From the NCBI RefSeq assembly GCF_022539505.1, contig NC_061508.1, positions 31,056,256 through 31,120,255 of the forward strand: a stretch of DNA of 64,000 bases. The letters are read 5' to 3'. The notes below the pieces were generated by a model. The model made no database searches. It was not told where the DNA came from and worked only from the letters and a program-made list of their open reading frames with translations. Each line of letters opens with the position of its first letter. Within the stretch, counting starts at the first letter, position 1. Below are positions 56,472-64,000 of the stretch, piece after piece. Source of the DNA: Lolium rigidum. Taxonomy: Eukaryota > Streptophyta > Magnoliopsida > Poales > Poaceae. The translations under genes were made by a program, and so were the position numbers.

Positions 56472-59400
56472 TCAATTTTTTACCTTGAAGGGTGGAATAT
56501 CGTCAAACTTATTATAATCTTCTGACATGTCTGTCTTGTCCTCTACTCCCACGATGTTTCTTTTTCCTGAAAGAACTATGTGCCGCTTTGGCTCATCGTA
56601 TGATGTGTCCCCTTGCCTTTCTTTTCTTTTTTTTTCGGTTTGCTAGACATATCCTTCACATAAAAAACCTGAGCCACTTCACTGGCTAGGACGAATGGTT
56701 CGGTGTCGTACCCTAGATTCTTGAAATCCACTGTAGTCATTCCGTACTGCGGGTCTACCTGTACCCCGTCTTTCGAGGTTGAACCATTTGCACCGGAACA
56801 AAGGGACCTTGAAATTAGGTCCATAGTCAAGTTCCCATATCTCCTCTATGTACCCATAATATGTGACCTTGTTCCCATTGCCATCTTCTCGCATCAAAGC
56901 GGACACCACTGTTTTGGTTGGTGCTCTTTTTGTCTTGGGCGAAAGTGTAAAATGTGTTCCCATTAATCTCGTACCCTTGAAAAGTCGATATAGTAGAAGA
57001 TGGTTGCTTGGCCAACAAGTACAGCTGCTCGTCATCGGTGACATTCATGAGACGTGTTTGCAACCAACCGCCGAAAGTCTTCATGTGTTCTCCATCAATC
57101 CAATCTTCACGTTGCTCCGGGTATTTAGAGCGTAAGATATCCTTGTGTTCCTCTTTGTACGGAGCCACCAAGATGGAATTATGTAGAACTGTGTAGTGTG
57201 CTTGAGTGAAAGAATGTCCGTCCATACACGTTGCTGATTTCTTTCCTAGCGTTCCTTTTCCACGCAGTCTCCCCTCATAGCGCGATTCAGGAACACCGAT
57301 CGGCTTAAGGTCAGGAATAAAGTCAACACAAAACTCAATGACCTCCTCTCGTTCCATAGCCCTTGGAGATGCTTCCTTCTGGCCTAGCACGGTTATGAAC
57401 GCACTTCTTTAAGACTCCCATGAATCTCTCAAAGGGGAACATGTTGTGTAGAAATACAGGACCGAGAACGCCAATCTCTTCGACCAGGTGAACTAGGAGA
57501 TGTGTCATAATATTGAAGAAGGATGGTGGGAACACCAACTCGAAGCTGACTAGACATTGGACCACATCCTTCTGTAAATTTTGTAGAGTAAGTGGATTGA
57601 TCACCTTCTGAGAAATTGCATTGAGGAACGCACATAGCTTCACAATGGTACTCGAACATTTTCCGGCAGAAGCCCCCTCAATGCAACCGGAAGTAATTGT
57701 GTCATAATCACGTGGCAGTCATGAGACTTTAGGTTTTGAAACTTTTTCTCCGACATGTTTATTATTCCCTTTATATTCGACGAGAAGCCGGACGGGACCT
57801 TGATGCTACTCGGGACTTCAAAAAGATCTCCTTCTCCTCTTTGGTAAGAGCGTAGCTGGCGGGACCTTGATACTTCTCCGGATTCAGGTTGTTTCCTTCG
57901 TGGATACTTTGCTGGTCCTGCCGTGCATCCGGTGTATCTTTTGTCTTCCCATACACGCCCAAGAAGTTTAGCGAGGTTCACGCAAAGATTTTTCGTCACG
58001 TGCATCACGTCGATTGCGAGTGAACCTCTAAGAATTTCCAGTAGGGTAGCTCCCAAAATATCGACTTCTTCTTCCACATGGGTACGTGTCCGTCAACATC
58101 ATGCGGAACAGATTGTCCGCCGGGACCCTTTCCAAAGATCACTTTTAAATCCTTGACCATATCATATATAACTTCCCCGAGTAGGGCGGGTAGGCTTCGT
58201 TCGGTTATCCGCCTCACCTTCGAAATGCTTTCCTCTCTTTCTTACGTGATGGTGTTTTGGAAGAAATCGACGATGCCCCAGGTACACATTCTTGTTTCCC
58301 AAATAATTACTGTCAGTCTCACCTAAACAGTGTGTGCATGCATTGTATCCCTTGTTTGACTGCCCTCAAATGTTACCAAGAGCAGGCCAATCATTGATGG
58401 TTACAAATAACAACGCTCGTAGGTTAAATTCCTTTTGTTCGTGCTCATCCCACACAGGTACACCTTCGTCACGCCACAACTCTAAAAGTTCTTCAACCAA
58501 TGGCCTCGGGTACACATCAATGTCGTTGCCGGGTTGCTTCGGGCCCTGGATGAGCACCGGCATCATAATGAACTTCCGCTTCATGCACAACCAAGGAGGA
58601 AGGTTATAGATACATAGAGTCACTGGCCAGGTGCTATGACTGGAGCTCTGCTCCCCGAAAGGATTAAAACCATCTGTACTTAGACCAAATCTTAAGTTCC
58701 TTGCGTCATCTGAAAATGACTTGAACTCTCTGTCGATTTTTCTCCACTGCGACCCGTCGGCGGGGTGTCTCAGCATCACATCTTTCTTACGGTCCTCTTT
58801 GTGCCATCGCAACAACTTGGCATGCTCTTTGTTCTGGAACAAACGTTTCAACCGTGGTATTATAGGAGCATACCACATCACCTTCGCAGGAACCCTCTTC
58901 CCGGGGGTGGACTCGCCCTCAACATCGCCGGGGTCATCTCGCCCGATCTTATACCTCAATGCACTACATACCGGGCATGCATTCAAATTCTCGTACTCCC
59001 CGCGGTAGAGGATGCAGTCATTGATGCATGCATGTATCTTCTGCACCTCTAATCCTAGAGGGCAGACAACCTTCTTTGCTTCGTACGTGCTAGAGGGCAA
59101 CACGTTCTCCCCTGGAAGCATCTTCTTTATTATTTGCAGCAACTTTTCAAATCCCTTGTCGAAGTACCATTCTCTCGCCTTCCACTGCAGCAATTCCAGC
59201 GTGGTACCCAGCTTTTTCTGACCATTTTCGCAATTTGGGTACAACAGTTTGTTGTGATCCTCTAACATTTTCTCCAACTTCAACCTCTCCTTTTTATTTC
59301 CGCAGTTCATCTTCGCATCAAGAATGGCCCGACCCAAATCGTCATCCGGGTCATCAAAAATCGGCTCATCGAAAATGGGCTCTTCTTCAGCTTCGTCTTC

Positions 59401-59721
59401 CCCCATTCTACTATCACCGTCTTTAGTGAATAAGGGATAGTTGTCACTATCCTCTTCTTCTTCGTTGTCTTCCAATATAACCCCTCTTTCTCCGTGCTTG
59501 GTCCAACAATTATAGCTGGGCATGAAACCGTTCTCCAGCAGGTGGACGTGAAGGGTCTTCGGGGTAGAGTAATCCTTCATATTCTTACAGGAACTACATG
59601 GACAATACATGAAACCATTCGACCGACTGTTTGCCTCAGCCACGTTGAGAAAATAATGCATGCCATTAATGAACTCGGGATGGCACCGGTCACCGTACAT
59701 CCATTGTCGATTCATCTGCAT
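56472..59721 (-). pseudogene. CACTA transposase (TNPD / Tnp2 type), frame broken
   Basis: Starts near ATG 59715 (MNRQWMY), the usual opening of grass CACTA transposases. Domains in order: transposase-associated Cys domain (YCPCSSCKN), an acidic linker (59470-59300), the Tnp2 core (LSTDGFNPFG, then NLPPWLCMKRKFIMMPVLIQGPKQPGNDIDVY), AIDVMHVTKNLCVNL near 58000, a DUF4218-like part (FPFERFMGVLKK) and a DUF4216-like end (YYGYIEEIWELDYGP), stop near 56472. There is a TGA near 58364. Frame changes occur at 58178-58181, 57348-57351, 56888-56891 and 56774-56777, all at CGAG/CTCG. Others lie in homopolymers or are unexplained. It would cut and join the TIRs. Confidence 0.85.
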
Positions 59722-60483
59722 TTTATATGTATATGAAAAATCATTAAGTACACAACATCGTGGATATATGAGTGACCAACTTAATTAATATTCAAGTTCA
59801 TCACATAAAACTAAGTTTTTTTATAAAAAAGAAGAGGCTCACCGAGGTTGTACGTACGGTGCCGGCTAGGGGACGACGCTGGCGATCGACGGCGGTGAGG
59901 ACGGGGATGATACTAATTAAAACCTACAAAATATACCATAATTTCAGCTCAAATTGATTATAAAAAAGTAAAATCCCTAACTTAGGCATTTCATCAAACA
60001 CCTTGCTAGCACTAGAAAAATAGTACGAGTTAAACTACCAAAGAAATGAGCTAAATTAGGAACGCCGGAAGAAAGGATGATATTGCTAACCCTTGGATAG
60101 ATGGAGGTCGTTAATCTTGTTAAAATGGTGGAGAAAGAATGAAAATTTGTTGGAGTGTGAGAGGTGCAAAAGTTTTAGAAATGTGAGAGAGATGAAAATG
60201 AGAATGGATCGGGGGCGGGGAGGGGCAGTGAGCATATGAGGCACCCTTTAGTACCGGTTGCTAACACAAACCGGTACCAAAGGTCCAACCTTGGCCCCAC
60301 CCTCACCTGCCATTCTGGCCGAAGACCTTTCGTACCGGTTCCTAACACGAACCGGTACGAAAGCTCGTAACGAACCGGTACGAATGCCTGAGCGTCCGAA
60401 CCGGTACAAATGCCACCTTTAATACCGGTTCGTAAGGGAACTGGTATTAAAGTCTTAGATGGATGAGAGGTTTTCTACTAGTG
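59722..60483. other. Promoter-side end of the CACTA element
   Basis: Upstream of the transposase. AT-rich to 60230, then a subterminal block with at least seven TACCGGTT-type motifs in both orientations (60245-60450) and the terminal repeat. No coding. The transposase promoter should lie here. Confidence 0.6.
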
Positions 60484-61410
60484 AAACATGAGATAAAATT
60501 TCAAATCTTGGTACTCCTTCATACCTCTTCTCCCGCATATCTTCAATGTTAGGTCTCAATTTCTCAAGCCACTACTACTTGTAACTAACCTTAACAATTT
60601 CTTGAAATATTTAGTGTTCGTGAAGCCACTTCTTGATTTTTTTTAGTATTCATATCATTGTGCAGATATCGATAGCCGCAGAGAAAAACTCGCGGAACCA
60701 GTAGAAAGACGTAACTATAAGGAATAAACTCTAGATATGTACTTCCCGCATCCCCACTATTGTTTCATAATAACAATGAAAAATCATCTTCTATACTCAC
60801 TCAATTTACTGTTAGTTTCCATCCTGGGCTTAGTCAAAGTCAAACATTGTAAATTTTGATTATTTATTTCGAAAAAATTGTAAATACCTATAATGTAAAA
60901 TCTATTGTATTAAAATCATGATAAATTGTATTTTCATATTATATGTATTTGATATTATTGTTGTCGATATCTTTTCATATGTTTTTAGTCAAACTCATGA
61001 TTGTCCTTTGGCACCTTTGTAGGTGTTGTTCTCAAAGTCAGAACTTCTTATTTTGATCGACATAGAAGGGTCTCTTCTCCTAGTCAAGAAAAACAGATAA
61101 GTTCTTATAAGAATAATCCCTCATCATTGTCATCAGCACCTGTGCAAGTTTTGTTATCAATATACGACCTTTTTATTTTGATTGAAAGTAGCTTGGTCTT
61201 TGTTCCTAGTCAAGGAAAATAAATATCCTTACAAAAATAATCACTTGTGATCCTCCTCGGCATCTTTGCAGATGACCCTGATTGAATAATCACTTGTGAT
61301 TCTCCTCGGCATCTTTGCAGATGACCCTGATTGTTAGGTGGTGGCACTTGATCACTAAATAATGTATCGGTAACATGCACATGAATGTCCCTGCGTGAAC
61401 GAGTATATTT
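60484..61410. repeat. Direct repeat, copy 2, right part
   Basis: Continues copy 2 after the CACTA element and matches 49345-50219. It carries a private tandem duplication of about 48 bp (AATAATCACTTGTGAT...CCCTGATTG, 61237-61333) that copy 1 lacks. Confidence 0.85.
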
Positions 61411-61506
61411 ACTGTAACATCACATTTTTCAAGATACAATGAGTCTATAAGCTAATTAATGAAGGTACTCATGTACTACTTTGATGTTACTAACCACTAT
61501 GAAGGT

Positions 61507-61552
61507 AGTAACATAGAGTAGTAACATGTGCGTGTTACTACTCTATGTTACT
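61507..61552. mobile_element. MITE-like hairpin
   Basis: Perfect 20-bp arms AGTAACATAGAGTAGTAACA and complement (61507-61526, 61533-61552) around a 6-nt loop. The flanks 61430-61600 resemble a common grass MITE with GTTACTAC/GTAGTAAC motifs. Full ends were not defined. Confidence 0.6.
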
Positions 61553-61603
61553 TCCCACTATGACTAGATCATTGTAAAGAGTCGCATGGCCAGTTAAGGA
61601 GTA

Positions 61604-61839
61604 CTACCTCCGTTTTAAGGAATAAGACACCCTCGTTTTTCGAGGTTTTTGTTTGACCACGAATTACTTCAAATAGCTAAAAATTATTTGTATGAAATTA
61701 GTATCATTAAACAATTATCTTCAATAAAAATTGAACGATACTAATTTCATATAATATCCTCAAAATTTTATTGCTCAATTTGTATGGTCAAAGTTTGTCT
61801 TGAAATACGGGTGCAGCTTATTCCTTGAAATGGAGGTAG
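61604..61839. mobile_element. Stowaway-like MITE
   Basis: Inverted ends CTACCTCCGTTTTAAGGAAT and CTACCTCCATTTCAAGGAAT (right end read inversely), preceded by TA. The interior is also self-complementary (GAAATTAGTATC ... GATACTAATTTC), giving one long hairpin of about 236 bp. On the right the expected TA is CA. Confidence 0.8.
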
Positions 61840-61884
61840 CATGGAAGAACCAGCCATTTGTTTGATGCTTGGGAATACAACTAA

Positions 61885-62487
61885 AAGCATCTCCAGTCGC
61901 GTCTCCCAAACCGTCCCCCAAAGGGATTTGGGGCGCGCCGGACAAAAAAATGTTCCCAGCCGCATCCCACAATCCCGTTTTTTGTCCGGCGCGGCCGATA
62001 CAGTGTCCGGCGTCCCGAGTCCGTCCCCGCCCCACAGGGGACGCTCCGGGCACGCCGGACACAACGAAAAGCAAGGCGAGGAGTGGCGGGACCGATGCGT
62101 TAGCGGGACAGGAAAAATTCCTCCCCCTCTCCCGTCAAATCGTGCCTCTCCCGCCACATCACGCCTCTCCCGCCGTGCATTTGTGCCATCCCAACACATT
62201 TGACCTATCCCACCGATTCATTTCTCCCTCCTGCCATTGCTACTATGTTTCTCCCGCCGCCGCTACCCTCTCCCCATCCATGGCGCCGCCGACAGCCCCC
62301 AAAAAAATGGCCAAGAAAGCGTCCCGGAAGCCGTCGGGCAATGAGACGAAAGGGGCGAAGGCGCCCTTCACGAAGCCGCGGAAGGCGCGAGCTCTGAAGA
62401 AGCTGGAAGGTTGGACCGATGATCAGTGGCATCAAGACTGTCTGCGCCAGAAGATGTCGATGGCGAAGCGGAAAGGACGGAGGGTGA
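61885..62487 (+). mobile_element. 5' part of a PIF/Harbinger element
   Basis: Begins AAGCATCTCCAGTCGCGTC after TAA. This is the start of grass Harbinger elements, followed by their GC-rich leader (GGGGCGCGCCGGAC repeats). It contains the start of ORF1 and is cut at 62487 by an LTR. Confidence 0.65.
62280..62487 (+). CDS. Harbinger ORF1 (Myb/SANT-like), truncated
   Basis: ATG 62280. The first 69 codons encode a Lys/Ala/Pro-rich basic start (MAPPTAPKKMAKKAS) and KKLEGWTDDQWHQDCLRQK, the opening of the DNA-binding ORF1 protein that assists Harbinger transposase. The frame is then interrupted by the LTR at 62488. A short readthrough into the LTR is not meaningful. Confidence 0.55.
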
Positions 62488-64000
62488 TGTCTACGCACAC
62501 TCCTTTTCCTGTAGACAGTGTTGGGCCTCCAAGAGCAGAGGTTTGTAGAACAACAGCAAGTTTTCCCTTAAGTGAATCACCCAAGGTTTATCGAACTCAG
62601 GGAGGAAGAGGTCAAAGATATCCCTCTCAAGCAACCCTGCAATCATGATACAAGAAGTCTCTTGTGTCCCCAACACACCTAATACACTTGTCAGATGTAT
62701 AGGTGCACAATTTCGGCGAAGAGATAGTGAAATACAAGTGGTATGAATGAATATGAGAAGTAGTAACGGCACCATAAAATAGCTTGCTGGCGTGCAGTTG
62801 ATGGTAGTAATATTGCAGGAAGTAAAGATGCAGTAAACGAACATGTAGCAGAATAGTAAATAAACGATGATTGCAGTATTTGGAAACAAGGCCTAGGGAT
62901 CATACTTTCACTAGTGGACACTATCAACATTGATCACATAATAAAACCACTCTACACTCTCTTGTTGGATGATGAACACCACTAATTGTGTAGGGCTACA
63001 AGAGCACCTCAATGCTGGAGTTAACAAGCTCCACAACATTCGATGTTCATATTTAAATAACCTTAGAGTGCATGATAGATCATTGCAATTACACCAAGTA
63101 CTAACATAGCATGCACACTCGTCACCATCACACTATGAAGGAGGAATAGATCGCATCAATACTATCATAGCAATAATTAACTTCATAATCTACAAGAGAT
63201 TACAATCATAAACTACGCCAAGTACTACATGATGCACACACTCGTCACCATTACACCATGGAGGAGGAATAGAATACTTTAATAACATCACTAGAGTAAC
63301 ACATAGATGAATAGTGATACAAAGCTCATATGAATCTCAATCATGTAAGGCAGCTCATGAGATCATTGTATTGAAGTACATAGGAGAGAGATTAACCACA
63401 TAGCTACCTGTACAGCCCTTAGCCTCGATGGAGAACTACTCCCTCCTCATCATAGGAGACAGCAACGTCGATGGAGATGGCGGTGGTGTCGATGGAGATG
63501 CCTTCCGGGGGCAATTCCCCGTCCCGGCGGCGTGCCGGAACAGAGACTTCTGTCCCCCAGATCTTGGCTTCGCGATGGCGGCGGCTCTGGAAGGTTTCTC
63601 GTACGGTGGCTTTTTTTTCGTATCGAAGATTTAGGCCAGGGACCTTTAAATAGGCGAAGAGGCGGAGTCGGAAGGCTGACGGGGCCACCACACAGTAGGG
63701 CGGCGCGCCTGGCTCCTTGGCCGCGCCGCCCACACGTGTGGGCCCCCTGTGGCCCTCCTCTGGTGGCTCTCGGGTGTTCTGGAAGCTTCGTGGAATTATA
63801 AGATCGTGGGCCTTGATTTCGTCCAATTCCGAGAATACTTCCTTACTAGGATTTCTGAAACCAAAAACAGCAGAAAACAGAAGTGGCACTTCGGCATCTT
63901 GTCAGTAGGTTAGTTCCGGAAAATGCATAATAATGACATAAAGTGTGTATAAAACATGTGTGTATCATCATAAAAGTAGCATGGAACATAAGAAATTATA
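62488..64000 (-). repeat. LTR of a gypsy element, running off the right edge
   Basis: Starts TGTCTACGCAC at 62488. Its far end (AAGAAATTATA at the window edge) is about to complete the ...GACGTATCA terminus of TGATACGTC-type LTRs, so the LTR reads on the - strand and is almost complete. Its last 300 bp resemble W at 43200-43500 (TTCGTCCAATTCCGAGAATA, CCAAAAACAGCAGAAAAC). It includes a degenerate duplication of about 130 bp (63070-63160 and 63205-63280, ATGCACACACTCGTCACCAT core). It is either a solo LTR or a 3' LTR. Short ORFs inside are not genes. Confidence 0.75.

Larger units (their letters stand above)
51767..60483 (-). mobile_element. Complete CACTA (En/Spm) transposon, 8.7 kb
   Basis: Terminal inverted repeats CACTGGTAGAAAA (51767) and TTTTCTACTAGTG (ending 60483) differ at one base. 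The 3-bp duplication AAA lies on both sides (51764-51766 and 60484-60486), and copy 1 of the host repeat shows the empty site. Subterminal regions are full of TACCGGTT/AACCGGTA motifs (51790-51980 and 60240-60460). All genes are on the - strand: transposase (56472-59721), a small gene (55169-55695) and a C48 protease gene (52328-54471). It has the layout of a formerly autonomous grass CACTA. Confidence 0.93.

Noticed and set aside
49192..61410. Calling the direct repeats LTRs of an intact element
   Set aside because: TG/CA ends, a target duplication, primer site and purine tract could not be shown, so they are listed as direct repeats.
1..64000. CRISPR arrays, rRNA, bacterial-type operons or integrons
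   Set aside because: No regularly spaced short repeats, rRNA or bacterial gene organisation. Introns, LTRs and target duplications show a plant nuclear genome.

Overview
The window is a block of nested transposable elements from a large, repeat-rich grass genome. The several LTRs opening with TGATACGTC, a CACTA element with TACCGGTT subterminal repeats, Stowaway and Harbinger pieces and the near absence of ordinary genes suggest Triticeae (wheat, Aegilops, barley or rye). This rests on recognising repeat families from memory, not on a search. There is no operon, rRNA, CRISPR or organelle content.

Layout. (1) 1-12575: a Ty3/gypsy element 'B' on the + strand, cut at the window's left edge. Its reverse-transcriptase region is split by a complete non-autonomous Tat-like element 'C' on the - strand (3247-9706, target duplication GTTTC). 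C carries gag, protease and an antisense acidic ORF. (2) 12576-14980: an LTR tail and an old gag relic. (3) 14981-18300: one end of a CACTA element with a TGGGCC-rich array and a small gene with duplicated exons. (4) 18305-21420: a decayed Ulp1 (C48) protease gene. (5) 21997-48645: a FAR1-related (MULE transposase) gene on the - strand. Its last exon is split by a 23.8-kb retrotransposon complex 'D' (22042-45838, duplication TGCCC). D contains a second, inverted copy of its own family ('E'), an LTR-36 bp-LTR element ('F', 32425-38300), a fragment of another LTR ('W'), and a 3.5-kb solo LTR ('G', 39652-43196). (6) 49192-61410: two direct-repeat copies around a gypsy protease relic. The second copy is split by a full CACTA element (51767-60483) with transposase, C48 protease and a small third gene. 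(7) 61500-64000: MITEs, a Harbinger start with ORF1, and an LTR that runs off the window.

Order of events. C is younger than B; F is younger than E; E is younger than D; D is younger than the FAR1-type gene; the second CACTA is younger than the repeat it splits. The FAR1-type gene and the Ulp1 gene converge tail to tail about 0.58 kb apart once D is removed. They may be the two genes of one Mutator-like element.

One signal crosses all regions. Frame breaks and differences between repeat copies fall again and again where CTG or CAG in one copy is CTCG, CGAG, CG or TCG in the other. CTG and CAG are CHG, the plant methylation context. The signal looks systematic and may be a base-calling artefact, so many 'pseudogene' labels here could be too pessimistic.
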